From NCBI GenBank assembly GCA_001600695.1, contig BCKQ01000009.1:248001-312000 (forward strand): 64,000 nucleotides of DNA, read 5' to 3'. Of the stretch, positions 1 to 9,957 are shown in pieces. The stretch is from Ascoidea asiatica. Its lineage: Eukaryota; Ascomycota; Saccharomycetes; Ascoideales; Ascoideaceae. Each line of letters starts with the position of its first letter. Positions within the stretch are counted from its first letter, which is position 1. The notes under the pieces are model-generated. The model saw nothing but the letters and a program-made list of their open reading frames with translations, did not search any database and had not been told where the DNA came from. The position numbers were made by a program, and so were the translations under genes.

Positions 1-732
1 ATGAAAATGCAGATTGAAAGCGAAATTATCAAATGGGATAATAATATTATCGGTTCAAATTGAAATAAATTTAAAATATATAATTCGTAGTTCAATGATA
101 AAGTTAATATTAAAAACCAAAATATTTTTTTTATGAAATTTGAAATATCTAAAATTGATGTAGGGTATGTTTCATAATAATTTCTCAAAAAAAAAACTGC
201 TTGCATAAGTTTAAAGATTGGATTCATCATTATTAAAAATAATGTAATTTCAACTGCGGTGTTTTTTTCCATTTTTTATATTATTATTTATTATTAAATT
301 TCATATTTCAGCTAAAATATCAACTTTAATAGTCTTGATAAAAGCTTTTATCAATATATTTGTATATTCTTTATATTTAGGATATATTTTGTCTTATCAT
401 CTCTTTAAAGTTGCGGTCGGGTTGTACCATTACCATGGGTCTGCACCTCAAGTTTGGTCTCTGTTTTAAAAACGGAAATTTCAAATATTATTTTTCCGAA
501 CGTTAGTACAATTTTCTAAATTTTATGTTTTGAATTTTTTTTTCAACTCTCATTGAAAAATTTTACTGATTAGCCTGATAACAATAGATAGAGACACTTA
601 ATATTGATAAAAAAAGGTATTAAAATCTGCATTAGATTAATTTTTTCTTGTTTTCATACAATAAATCTTATTGCGAATCTTTTTCAATTTAAATCAAATT
701 AAAAATTTTCATCTTGTTTCTCATAAATCACA
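1..732. promoter_or_regulatory. Upstream region of KRE33
   Basis: No gene is supported here. Frame 1 is open from base 1 to a TGA at 61-63 (20 codons). This could be the 3' tail of a gene lying outside the window, but it is too short to judge. The KRE33 promoter contains TGAAAAATTTT at 554-564 and AAAAATTTTC at 701-710; both match the RRPE element of yeast ribosome-biogenesis genes. A 17-bp element at 445-461 recurs upstream of TSR1. The rest is AT-rich sequence in which I see nothing. Confidence 0.6.
445..461 (+). promoter_or_regulatory. 17-bp element shared with the TSR1 promoter
   Basis: ACCTCAAGTTTGGTCTC, with an ATGG 8-12 bp before it in both copies. The core is nearly palindromic (ACC...CAARTTTG...GGT). 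It precedes an RRPE-like site at 554-564. Confidence 0.55.
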
Positions 733-3700
733 ATGGGGAAAAAAGCAATTGATTCTCGTATTCCTGCTCTTATAAGAAATGGAATTCAAGAGAAAAAAAG
801 ATCTTTTTTTATAATGGTTGGAGATAAAGCTCGAAATCAACTACCAAATCTTCATTATTTAATGATGTCTGCAAATTTGAAAATGAATAAATCTGTTTTA
901 TGGGCTTATAAAAAAAAATTAATGGGTTTTACTTCTCATAGAAAAAAAAGAGAAGCAAAAATTAAAAAAGAAATTAAAAAAGGTATAAGAGAAGTTAATG
1001 ATCAAGATCCGTTTGAAGCTTTTATTTCGAATCAACATATTAGATATGTATATTATAAAGAAACTGAAAAAATCTTAGGTAATACTTTTGGTATGTGTAT
1101 TTTACAAGATTTTGAAGCTTTAACTCCAAATTTATTAGCAAGAACTATAGAAACTGTTGAAGGTGGTGGTCTTGTAATAATTTTATTAAAATCATTGAAT
1201 TCTTTAAAACAGTTATATACAATGTCAATGGATGTTCATTCTCGTTATAGAACAGAAGCTCATAATGATGTAATAGCAAGATTTAATGAAAGATTTATAC
1301 TTTCTTTAAATTCTTGTAATACATGTCTTGTTGTTGATGATGAATTAAATGTTTTACCAATTTCTGGTGCCAAAAATATTAAACAATTACCACCAAAAGA
1401 TGATGATGAATTATCTGAAAGAGAAATTGAATTAAATGAACTAAAAAAAAGTATTGAAGATGTTCAACCTGCTGGTGATTTAGTTGCTTTAGCTAAAACT
1501 GTTAATCAAGGTAATGCAATTATAACTTTTATTGATGCAATTGCTGAAAAAACTTTAAAAAGTACTGTTACCTTAACTGCTGGAAGAGGTAGAGGTAAAT
1601 CAGCTGCTTTAGGTATAGCTATTTCTGCAGCAATTTCTCACGGTTATTCAAATATTTTTGTTACTTCTCCAAGTCCAGAAAATTTAAAAACTTTATTTGA
1701 ATTTATTTTTAAAGGTTTTGATGTTTTAGGTTATACTGAACATTTAGATTATAATATTATTCAATCAACTAATCCTTCTTTTAATAAAGCTATAGTTAGA
1801 GTTGATATCAAAGGTGATCATCGTCAAACAATTCAATATATTTCCCCTTCTGATTCTCATGTTTTAGGACAAGCAGAATTACTTATTATTGATGAAGCTG
1901 CTGCTATACCTTTACCTTTAGTTAAAAAATTATTAGGTCCGTATTTAATTTTTATGGCTTCAACTATAAATGGTTATGAAGGGACTGGTAGATCACTTTC
2001 ACTAAAATTAATTCAACAGTTAAGAACTCAATCAACTTTAACAAATATTCCAAATGATACTCAATTAACAACAAGAGATAATAACAATAACAAATCTAAT
2101 TCTGATAATTTAATTACATATGGAAGAACTTTAAAAGAATTAGTTTTAGATGAACCTATAAGATATGCACCTGGTGATCCTGTTGAAAAATGGTTAAATA
2201 AATTATTATGTCTTGATGCAACATTGAGTAGAAGTTCAAAATTTTCAACAAAGGGTACACCACATCCATCTGAATGTAGATTATGTTATGTAAATAGAGA
2301 TACATTATTTTCTTATCATCCAGTTTCTGAAGCTTTTTTACAAAAAATGATGGCACTTTATGTTGCAAGTCATTATAAAAATTCACCAAATGATTTACAA
2401 TTAATGAGTGATGCACCTGCTCATCAATTATTTGTTTTATTTCCACCAACCAAACCAAATGATAATAAAATTCCAGATCCATTATGTGTTATTCAAGTTG
2501 CACTTGAAGGTGAAATTTCGAAAGATAGTGTTAGAAAAAGTTTAATTCGTGGTGAAAGAGCAGGAGGAGATTTAATTCCATGGGTTGTTTCTCAACAATT
2601 TCAAGATGAAAATTTTCCAAGTTTATCAGGTGCAAGAATTGTTAGAATTGCAACAAATCCAGATTATGTAGGTATGGGATATGGAACAAGAGCATTAGAA
2701 TTATTAAAAGATTATTATGAAGGAAAATTTACAAATTTATCAGAAAATTTTAAAGAAAAAGATTATTCATTAAAAAGATTTAGTGATAAAGAATTTTCAA
2801 AAATGAGTTTAGATAAAGATGAAATTAAACTTAGAGATTCAAAAAGTTTACCACCATTATTTTTAGAATTAAGTGATCATTCACCATATAAATTAGATTA
2901 TTTAGGAACATCATTTGGATTAACATCTCAATTACATAAATTTTGGAAAAAAAGTGGATTTGTACCAGTTTATTTAAGACAAACAGTAAATGATTTAACA
3001 GGAGAAAATACATGTGTAATGTTAAATGTTTTAAAAGATAAAGATTCAAAATGGTTAGAAGAATTTTCAAAAGATTTTCATAAAAGATTTTTATCACTTT
3101 TATCATATAATTTTAAAAAATTTACATCAATTGAAGCATTAAATATAATTGAAAGTAGTAAATTCGGAGAAGAAAGTGAATTTAAAAAAATTGAATTTAA
3201 TAAAAATGAATTAGAAAGATATTTTTCTCAATATGACTTAAAAAGATTAGAATCATATTCAAATAATTTATTAGATTATCATGTTATACTTGATATGATT
3301 CCAAGTATTAGTCGATTATATTTTTCAGATCAAATTTCTGAAGAAATTAATTTATCAAGTGTTCAAAAAGCTATTTTATTATCAATTGGATTACAAAATA
3401 AAGATATTGAAGAAATTTCAAAAGAATTGAATATACCTATGAATCAATCAATGGCAATGTTTGCTAAGATTATTAGAAAAATTTCAACATGTTTTAGAGA
3501 AGTTGTAAGTAAATCAATTGAAGAAACTTTACCAGAATTTAAAGATAAAACAGTTGCGGAAATGAATGGAGAAGAAATTGAAGAAATTAAAGATATGGAA
3601 GATATTGAAAAAGAAATGGAAGATGATTTAGAAAAAGCAGGAATTGATGCAGTTATTAATGCAAAACAAAAAGAATTAATAAATTCATTAGTTTTAGATA

Positions 3701-3888
3701 AATATGAAATTGGAGAAGATGTTGATTGGAATGAAAAAGAAGCTAAAAAAGCAATAAGTAAAAATGGTAATGGAGTTGTAAGTGCTAAAAATAAAAAAAA
3801 TAAAAGAAAACAAGAAAATGCAAGTGAAATTTTTGAATCAGAAATGAAAAGTATCAAAAAAAATAAAAAAAGTAAAAATAAAAAATAA
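733..3888 (+). CDS. KRE33: RNA cytidine acetyltransferase Kre33/NAT10
   Basis: 1051-residue protein matching the Kre33/NAT10/TmcA family along its length. The family is nucleolar, uses ATP and acetyl-CoA to make N4-acetylcytidine in 18S rRNA and in Leu/Ser tRNAs (with Tan1), and is needed for 40S assembly. Visible features: the N-terminal MGKKAIDSRIP start, a Walker A loop GRGRGKSA at about 284-291, a Walker B-like DEAAAIP at about 387, and a GNAT acetyltransferase core with the acetyl-CoA loop DYVGMGYG just after residue 640. The Lys-rich C-terminal tail (KKNKRKQ, KKNKKSKNKK) is typical of nucleolar retention. Length is close to the yeast protein. Leu is encoded by TTA, CTT, CTA or TTG; I saw no in-frame CTG. 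The promoter carries RRPE-like sites, fitting co-regulation with the ribosome-biogenesis regulon that includes TSR1 in this window. Confidence 0.97.
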   Translation: MGKKAIDSRIPALIRNGIQEKKRSFFIMVGDKARNQLPNLHYLMMSANLKMNKSVLWAYKKKLMGFTSHRKKREAKIKKEIKKGIREVNDQDPFEAFISNQHIRYVYYKETEKILGNTFGMCILQDFEALTPNLLARTIETVEGGGLVIILLKSLNSLKQLYTMSMDVHSRYRTEAHNDVIARFNERFILSLNSCNTCLVVDDELNVLPISGAKNIKQLPPKDDDELSEREIELNELKKSIEDVQPAGDLVALAKTVNQGNAIITFIDAIAEKTLKSTVTLTAGRGRGKSAALGIAISAAISHGYSNIFVTSPSPENLKTLFEFIFKGFDVLGYTEHLDYNIIQSTNPSFNKAIVRVDIKGDHRQTIQYISPSDSHVLGQAELLIIDEAAAIPLPLVKKLLGPYLIFMASTINGYEGTGRSLSLKLIQQLRTQSTLTNIPNDTQLTTRDNNNNKSNSDNLITYGRTLKELVLDEPIRYAPGDPVEKWLNKLLCLDATLSRSSKFSTKGTPHPSECRLCYVNRDTLFSYHPVSEAFLQKMMALYVASHYKNSPNDLQLMSDAPAHQLFVLFPPTKPNDNKIPDPLCVIQVALEGEISKDSVRKSLIRGERAGGDLIPWVVSQQFQDENFPSLSGARIVRIATNPDYVGMGYGTRALELLKDYYEGKFTNLSENFKEKDYSLKRFSDKEFSKMSLDKDEIKLRDSKSLPPLFLELSDHSPYKLDYLGTSFGLTSQLHKFWKKSGFVPVYLRQTVNDLTGENTCVMLNVLKDKDSKWLEEFSKDFHKRFLSLLSYNFKKFTSIEALNIIESSKFGEESEFKKIEFNKNELERYFSQYDLKRLESYSNNLLDYHVILDMIPSISRLYFSDQISEEINLSSVQKAILLSIGLQNKDIEEISKELNIPMNQSMAMFAKIIRKISTCFREVVSKSIEETLPEFKDKTVAEMNGEEIEEIKDMEDIEKEMEDDLEKAGIDAVINAKQKELINSLVLDKYEIGEDVDWNEKEAKKAISKNGNGVVSAKNKKNKRKQENASEIFESEMKSIKKNKKSKNKK

Positions 3889-4069
3889 ATATATGGAATA
3901 TAAAATAAGTTAATATATATTACTTATATTACAGATTTTAATTTTAATTACGATTTTAACTATAGAATATATTATGTAATTTAACAAACAAAAAAAAAAG
4001 GTAAATATTTACAGAATTTTTTGAAATTTTTGAAATTTCAATATTGGAAATTATAATATTTGATGAATT

Positions 4070-4388
4070 TTAATTAGTTTCAAAACCAAAACCTTTCATA
4101 CAATTTTTATAAGAAAGTATTAAATCATCACATTTACCCGAATCTTGACCAAATTTAAGAATACATTCATCTCTTTTAGCTTTTTCATCTTTACAAACAC
4201 AACATGGCTTTGGTTTTCCAACTTCTATTCATAAGGAATTAGTATTTGATTGATATTGATAAAATGAATAAGATAATACAAAAATAAATAAAATAAGATT
4301 TATAAATCTCTCAGTTTGAAAACATACCACATTTTGGAGCTGGAGCACTTGCACTTCCAGAGAACCAGTTTTTAATTCCTTCAAACAT
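4070..4388 (-). CDS. COX17: Cox17 copper chaperone, two exons
   Basis: A small spliced gene. Exon 1 is complement 4328-4388 and exon 2 is complement 4070-4224; joined they encode 71 residues. Cox17 is the intermembrane-space copper chaperone that loads Sco1 and Cox11 for cytochrome c oxidase assembly. The predicted protein has the family signature KPCCVC (Cys28, Cys29, Cys31) and the twin CX9C motif: Cys31-X9-Cys41 and Cys52-X9-Cys62. It ends in GFGFETN, comparable to the family C-terminus, and the length matches yeast Cox17 (69 aa). Neither exon alone gives a complete protein. Splicing between GTATGT and TAG restores the frame within a Glu codon just after Cys20. The gene is convergent with KRE33 across 181 bp. 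Confidence 0.95.
4225..4327 (-). other. COX17: Spliceosomal intron of COX17 (103 nt)
   Basis: On the minus strand the intron opens with GTATGT (4327 down to 4322), has a branch-point match TACTAAT (4244 down to 4238) and ends in ATAG at 4225. The distance from branch point to acceptor is short, about 13 nt. The intron is phase 1, and removing it joins the N-terminal segment to the copper-binding domain in frame. Confidence 0.93.
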
Positions 4389-4917
4389 TTTATTTATTAC
4401 TTGAAAATATTTATCAATTTAGTAACTTCTATAGTACAGGAATATTGTATTTTACAAATGAATTTCAAAGGAACTTAATTTATATATTCCTACAAAACCA
4501 GATGCATTTATTCCATTTACCTTTATTATTTTTATTTGCTCATGTTTTTTTAGTCAGCAAATTATTCGTTCAGTTATTTTCCGGGACCTGCTCAGAATTA
4601 CCACAGCATTAGTAATAAGCAATGAGAAAAGTAACCTGACTTTGGGCAGACCCACAGATCTGGCTCTGCCACAGGTCCACCGAGGCTCCAAAAGTCGGGC
4701 TTTGTTCTTTCTGGTGCTTCTGGTGCTTTTGGTGCTTTTGGTGTTTGCATTACAAGAGAGCAAATATATCCACAAATTCAATTGCCATGACTTGTATTAA
4801 AAGAATTAGAAGAGCACTGTTTTTATACACATACTGTATTAAGGTAGTACGAGGATATCTATAAACTCAGGAAATCTTATCTAAAAAAAAAAAAGGGAAA
4901 AAAAAAATGCTTTGAAA
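4389..4917 (-). promoter_or_regulatory. COX17 promoter / MTE1 3' flank with GC-richer island
   Basis: 529 bp between the COX17 start and the MTE1 stop (both genes on the minus strand). A GC-richer island spans about 4570-4720. A 9-bp tandem repeat, (c/t)TGGTGCTT, runs four times at 4711-4746. This repeat keeps a 75-codon minus frame open (a Lys-Ser-Thr repeat), which I regard as spurious. Confidence 0.5.
4711..4746. repeat. 9-bp tandem repeat, 4 units
   Basis: Units CTGGTGCTT, CTGGTGCTT, TTGGTGCTT and TTGGTGTTT lie head to tail, within the GC-richer island upstream of COX17. Confidence 0.9.
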
Positions 4918-6161
4918 TTATCGAAACTTGGTTCCTTTGGGTCTAATTAATCCGTTATCCACTAACATTTTCTTTGAAATATTCAATCCTGTCTTTGCTG
5001 GAATACCATTTTTTGTAAACGTATAGGTTTTGGTTTGTGTCAATCCTTCTTTTGTTTTTTTCTTAATTCCCAAAGATTTATTCTTTGAAGATTGTCTCAT
5101 AAAATAACTTGTTCCTCTAGGTGCTTTTGAAGAATTTATTAGAATTGTTGTTGAGATGACTTTTTCATTTCCTGTTCTTGGAGCATATTTCAAAGGTGCT
5201 GGTTTTGTAATGCATGCTTTTGATGTAGTACTATTGTTTTTTGGAGCAAATCCATTATTATGATAATCATCTACTTCATCATTTCCATTTCTCAGATTAC
5301 TTTCTGAAATTAAATTTTCTATAAGCTTAGGATCTCCACTACCTTCATACAATTGTCGTAATTCTTGATACGTTTTTTCTCTCAACTCATCAATTTTTGT
5401 TTCTTCATTTGAATTATTTTTATTGACGACATTCATATCCGTAGAATTTGTTTGCATGGATGATTGTTTATTAAAATCATTTTGTTTGGCTAAAATATCA
5501 CTTGGTTCCAATTTGATAATAAATTCTTTTTTTTCTACTTTAATCTTTGGTTTTTTAACTGGTTTATTAATATTTTCATTTTTAAGAAGTGATCTTTTTT
5601 CTTTCGTTATTTCTGGAATTTTTTTTAATATATCAGTTTCTTCTTTAATTTTCACTTCTTCTTTAACTTTTATTTTCACTTTTTCTTTAAAAATATTTTT
5701 TTCTTTTAAGCTAACTTTACTTGAGTTTTTAAATCCTTTCTGATTGTAAATTAATTTCTGATTTGGTTCAAATTTAAGTTCTGTTGAATCTTCATGTTTA
5801 ATCTCTATTGGTCCAACTGGTTTTTCGATATTTTTTTTCTTTTCTAATGTATTGAAACTATTATTTGGACTTATAGTGTTTCTTCGAGATATACTTATTG
5901 GAGACCTCTTTTGATTCTTATTAGTATATTTTGTTTCAGTAATAAAAGATTTTGTTGAATTTTTTAAAGTTAATTGTTGTAATTTACTTGACATCTTATT
6001 TTTATCAAAAGGCATATTTGACTGAAAATATTTACTTTGAAATTGTTCCTTATTATTTATAATACTACCATTATTATTACTTTTTTCATTATTTATAGTC
6101 TTTTGAGTACTTATCAATTCTAACTGATGATCTAAAAGTTGATTGATTTTATTTATACTGA

Positions 6162-6213
<52 letters not shown>

Positions 6214-6690
6214 GAAACGTTGTTGAAATCTTTGTGACATAGTATTTAAATCTAAATTTTCATCAATATCAAAATCCTGATCTAATAAATTAGGAATACT
6301 TAAGTTTTTATCTGAATTATTTATAAGATAATTATCAAATTTTGAAATAGGACTATTATTTAAACTATTTAAATTGTTAAATGTTTGATTATATTTATTA
6401 TTTTTAGGAGAAACTTTTCTAGGTACTAATTTTTTAGGTATTATTTTTTGAGGAGAAACTTTCTTTATAACTTTGATAGGAATAATATTGCTAGAATTGA
6501 CTTTTCTAGAAGTTATATTTTTATAAACAGGCTTTTCCAGTATTATACTTTTATGAATTAATTTTCCCAGTACTATATTTGGAGATTTACTTTCATTAAC
6601 TGTTATATTGTTTTCAGTTTGGTTTTTTGAGTGTTTTATGATTTTAACATTCAAAGAGTTATTGTTATTACTATTTCTATTATTATTATG

Positions 6691-6773
<83 letters not shown>

Positions 6774-7416
6774 GGGATATATTTGAAGTAATATTATTAT
6801 TAATATTATTTTTCAAAAATATTGGAGCTGGGGAAATAGAAATTGGTATCGAATAACATTTTGGTAAAATTCTAGGAATTCTTTTTTTTGTAATTGAATT
6901 ATTATTTGGCAGAATTGTATTTGATTTCTTTATAGGAGTAGATAAATTATTTTTTGTATAATTTTTATATAAATTTGATCTTTTTGGAGTTATAGGAAAA
7001 TTCAAAGAATTATTAATTGAAGAATGATTTTTATTGAAAAAAGGAGATAAATCTCTTTGATATTGAGAAAGAAATTTAATAATTTGAATTAAATAAGATT
7101 CTAATTCTAATTCTAATTCAGATTCTAATTCTATTCCTAATCCTAAACCAAATCCTAAACCGGATATTGAATTTGATTTATTATTTGTATTAAAACTTAA
7201 TAATAAATTTTTATTATAACCTTTAAGAAATTCAGATATTAATAAATTATTTGAAATATCATATAATTCAATTTTATTATTAAAATTATAAAATTTAATC
7301 AATCCTTCATCCCATTTTTTTAATTTTTGTAATTTTTGTTTTGTGAATAAAATTTTAAAAACTGAAACCTTTGCTTGCTTTAAAGGATTATTGATATCTG
7401 TAGAAGTAGAATTCAT
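4918..7416 (-). CDS. MTE1: Mte1/ZGRF1-type DUF2439 protein
   Basis: 832-residue protein with an N-terminal DUF2439 domain (about residues 16-112), containing KILFTKQKLQKLKKWDEG, then NKIELYD, then SYLIQI. This is the layout of yeast Mte1, S. pombe Dbl2 and the N-terminus of human ZGRF1. In yeast, Mte1 binds D-loops and partners the Mph1 helicase in recombination and telomere maintenance, in the nucleus. The middle is low-complexity: an uninterrupted Asn run encoded by (AAT)n at 6691-6772 and another at 6164-6213, plus KxxxPKK-type basic stretches. A conserved-looking C-terminus (TYQELRQLYEGSGDP, then TYTFTKNGIPAKTGLNISKK) follows. It is much longer than S. cerevisiae Mte1 because of the linker. 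The domain call is firm; the orthology is inferred. Confidence 0.8.
6164..6213. repeat. (ATT)n trinucleotide run, about 16 units
   Basis: A pure ATT run inside MTE1 that encodes poly-Asn (AAT) on the minus strand. Confidence 0.95.
6691..6772. repeat. (ATT)n trinucleotide run, about 27 units
   Basis: The longest pure microsatellite in the window. It encodes consecutive Asn residues of MTE1 using AAT only, so it should be length-polymorphic. Confidence 0.95.
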
Positions 7417-7868
7417 AATATAAAGATTAAAAAGAAATCAGAATCAGATTACTTTTTACTTGTTTCTTATTTCTTACTAGTTTTAATCTAATAATAACTT
7501 ATCTTATAATGATTGATCAAAACTATTCATTGAAGACTTCAATATTATATCTTTAATTCCATTACGGTCTAATCAGTTATTTTTAAATTGTTTGTTTTTA
7601 AGGTAAATTTAAAAGGCGCTACAGACGTATTATGGATGTTAGGTGTACCAAATACGTTAATTTTTAATTTTCTCTAGCATTAACAGTTTACATACTGGTG
7701 ACGAGCTCTATCAGTGACTTATTAGTATTAGTATTAGTAGTAAATAACGTTACGAAGATTAGTTTGGAGAATCATTTGAAATTTCAGAAACTGATACTGA
7801 AGATTTATTATTTTGTTGATATTCTGTTGAATATTTTTTATTTTTTTTTTTAATCTATAACGTAATAA
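7417..7868. promoter_or_regulatory. Divergent promoter, MTE1 / STIMATE-like gene
   Basis: 452 bp between two divergent start codons. Scattered CG-containing tracts (for example around 7610-7710) stand out from the AT-rich background. No motif is assigned. Confidence 0.5.
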
Positions 7869-8813
7869 ATGGAGCAAGAATCACAAGATAGTTTTAGTGG
7901 CAATGGAGGTGAACCTGAGTGCAAACTTTTGGGATCATTCTCAATAATGATTCAATCATTTTTAGGACTTGCAGCTGTTTTAGTTTTAGTAGTGAAAAGA
8001 TATAAAGAATATCCAAATAGAAGACCATGGAAAATATGGTTTTTTGATATATCTAAACAATTAATAGGAGGAATATGTATACATTTATTGAATTTACTAT
8101 TAAGTTTTCTTAGTTTTTACTCTTCAATAGTTAATTCTTTGGAAGATCAATCTGAATCTAAGAGCAATTATAATAATGAAAATGAAAACATAAATACAAA
8201 TCCTTTAGATAATGGATTTACTTCAGATCATTATATATATAATGATATAAGTAATATTACAAGTTCAAATATAGAAGAAAATAATGGAAATCCATGTAAT
8301 TGGTATTTTTTAAATATATTATTTGATACAACTATTGGAGTTCCAATATTATGGATATTATTATATTATATTTTTAAAATTGGTAAAATTGTTGAAATTA
8401 AAGGTATAAATTCAGGTGAATATGGTAATCCTCCAATTTTTAATAATTATTTAAAACAATTAATTTTATATATTATTTCATTAATTTCAATGAAATTAAT
8501 TGTTTATATATTATTAATGTATTTTTCAATATTTGAAAATTTTTCAAATTGGTTATTAAGTAATTTTGATAATTTTCCAAAATTTCAAGTTATTTTTGTT
8601 ATTTTTTTAACTCCATTAATAATGAATTCTTTTCAATATTTCTGCATAGACAATATAATCCAAAGTTCCAAATATAGAAAACATTCAACTTCAGTTCCCA
8701 CTTCAGTTTCCACTTCAATTCCCACTTCAACTTCATTATCCTCATTATCCTCATTATCCTCATTAGCTTCAACATCTTCAACATCTGCAATGCCAACTGC
8801 TCCAAGAGTGTAA
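7869..8813 (+). CDS. STIMATE/TMEM110 family vacuolar membrane protein (YPL162C-like)
   Basis: 314-residue multi-pass membrane protein. The N-terminal block CKLLGSFSIMIQSFLGL followed by RPWKIWFFDISKQ and GGICIHLLN is the family signature of fungal YPL162C and animal STIMATE. The animal protein is an ER protein modulating STIM1; the yeast protein localises to the vacuolar membrane and its function is not settled. About five hydrophobic segments are visible: near residues 20-38, 60-85, 142-165, 195-220 and 236-256. A low-complexity acidic, Asn-rich loop lies between the second and third, and FDTTIGVPILW is another conserved patch. The C-terminus is a Ser/Thr repeat tail (TSVPTSVSTSIPTST, SSLSSLSSL) encoded by 12-bp and 9-bp tandem DNA repeats and may be variable. 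The ATG at 7869 is the first in the frame. Confidence 0.85.
   Translation: MEQESQDSFSGNGGEPECKLLGSFSIMIQSFLGLAAVLVLVVKRYKEYPNRRPWKIWFFDISKQLIGGICIHLLNLLLSFLSFYSSIVNSLEDQSESKSNYNNENENINTNPLDNGFTSDHYIYNDISNITSSNIEENNGNPCNWYFLNILFDTTIGVPILWILLYYIFKIGKIVEIKGINSGEYGNPPIFNNYLKQLILYIISLISMKLIVYILLMYFSIFENFSNWLLSNFDNFPKFQVIFVIFLTPLIMNSFQYFCIDNIIQSSKYRKHSTSVPTSVSTSIPTSTSLSSLSSLSSLASTSSTSAMPTAPRV
8683..8792. repeat. 12-bp and 9-bp tandem repeats in a coding tail
   Basis: ACTTCARTTYCC-type 12-bp units are followed by ATTATCCTC-type 9-bp units. Together they encode the Ser/Thr-rich C-terminus of the STIMATE-like protein. The repeats keep opposite-strand frames open, which produces shadow ORFs. Confidence 0.8.
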
Positions 8814-9156
8814 AAACTGTTCAACGTTACAAAAAGACTCACTGCTGGTCTATGCTCAAAGCCACCCGCTGGTCTGGTCTCACGCGTGCAGCATCCGCTA
8901 CCGTTGCCGTTGCCCATCTTCAATATCGATCATCATCATCATTATCATCATCAGTGCTCACTTCACCAAAGGCAAAGGATAAATACTCTATATATTACTG
9001 TTAAACTATTACCATTACTATTGTACTATTATATTATCTTATCTTTTCATTCCATCATTCTCTTTTTTTATTAAATCTCTATTTTGGTGTGTTTATTCAA
9101 CTTGATTCTCAACTCATATACTATCACTAACATAATCATTTTCTCAATTTTAAACA
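8814..9156. promoter_or_regulatory. Intergenic region with GC-richer patch
   Basis: 343 bp between the STIMATE-like gene and the next gene, both on the plus strand. A GC-richer patch at about 8820-8920 is followed by a (CAT)n-type stretch near 8928-8955 and pyrimidine-rich DNA before the ATG. No recognised site. Confidence 0.4.
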
Positions 9157-9957
9157 ATGATTTTATCTTCCCCGAATATCGTAGCTCTGGCAAATTACTT
9201 ATCTACAAATATAATACCATCTTCTATAATACCTTCATTAATTAAATCATCTTTTTTAAAAGTTCCTATTATTTCTTTAATCTCAAAACGATCAATTTCA
9301 ACTAATTTCAATTCAAATTTCAATTATTATTCAATTAATGATAATTTATCTTTAAAAAATAAAAATATACAAATAAATAAATTTAAAAAAAATATTAGAT
9401 ATTATGCAAGAAGTTCAACAGATATAAATAAAGATATTTTTTTACTTAAAAGACAACAACTTTTAAAAAGATTTAATACTAATCTGGAAATTCAAAGTGC
9501 TTATAATAATGTTAAATTAACTTTAAAAAAATTATTATGTCAAGTTCAAAATGATCATCAAAAATCAAATCAAATATTAGATAATATATTCAATAATACT
9601 CCCAATATTAATAATAATAATAATAATAATATATCTAATGATGATAGTGAAATGAATTCTTTAATGTTTGATCAAAATGAAAATAATGAAAATAATGAAG
9701 TTTATGACATTGAAGATTTTAATTATTCAAATGATTCAAATGATTCTAATGATTCTAATGATTTAAATGATCCAAATATTAAAATTGATTTAAAAAAATT
9801 AAATATGAATGAATTACTTTCAATATTTAATAATCAAGAATTAATTGCTGCCATTGATAATTTAACTTTTATAATGAAAAAATATCATTGTGAAATAACT
9901 GATGATGAATTAGCAACTTTAATGAATATTTATAAACAAGTTAATTCTCCATATTAA
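9157..9957 (+). CDS. Hypothetical mitochondrial protein
   Basis: 266 residues, not recognised. The first 45 residues lack acidic residues, are rich in Ser, Ile and Leu with scattered Lys/Arg, and end in SKRSISTNF, followed later by RYYARSS; this looks like a mitochondrial presequence. Then comes a Lys/Arg-rich, probably helical segment (LLKRQQLLKRF... LKKLLCQVQ), an Asn/Asp/Ser low-complexity linker with an NDS repeat, and a C-terminal block (about 215-266, LNMNELLSIF... CEITDDELATLMNIYKQV) that looks helical and conserved. I infer a matrix or inner-membrane protein. The codon use and the well-defined C-terminal block argue for a real gene. No partner or reaction can be named. Confidence 0.7.
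   Translation: MILSSPNIVALANYLSTNIIPSSIIPSLIKSSFLKVPIISLISKRSISTNFNSNFNYYSINDNLSLKNKNIQINKFKKNIRYYARSSTDINKDIFLLKRQQLLKRFNTNLEIQSAYNNVKLTLKKLLCQVQNDHQKSNQILDNIFNNTPNINNNNNNNISNDDSEMNSLMFDQNENNENNEVYDIEDFNYSNDSNDSNDSNDLNDPNIKIDLKKLNMNELLSIFNNQELIAAIDNLTFIMKKYHCEITDDELATLMNIYKQVNSPY

Noticed and set aside
4554-4781. 75-codon minus-strand ORF with Lys-Ser-Thr repeats
   Set aside because: Its frame is held open by the 9-bp tandem DNA repeat. No protein-like region outside it.
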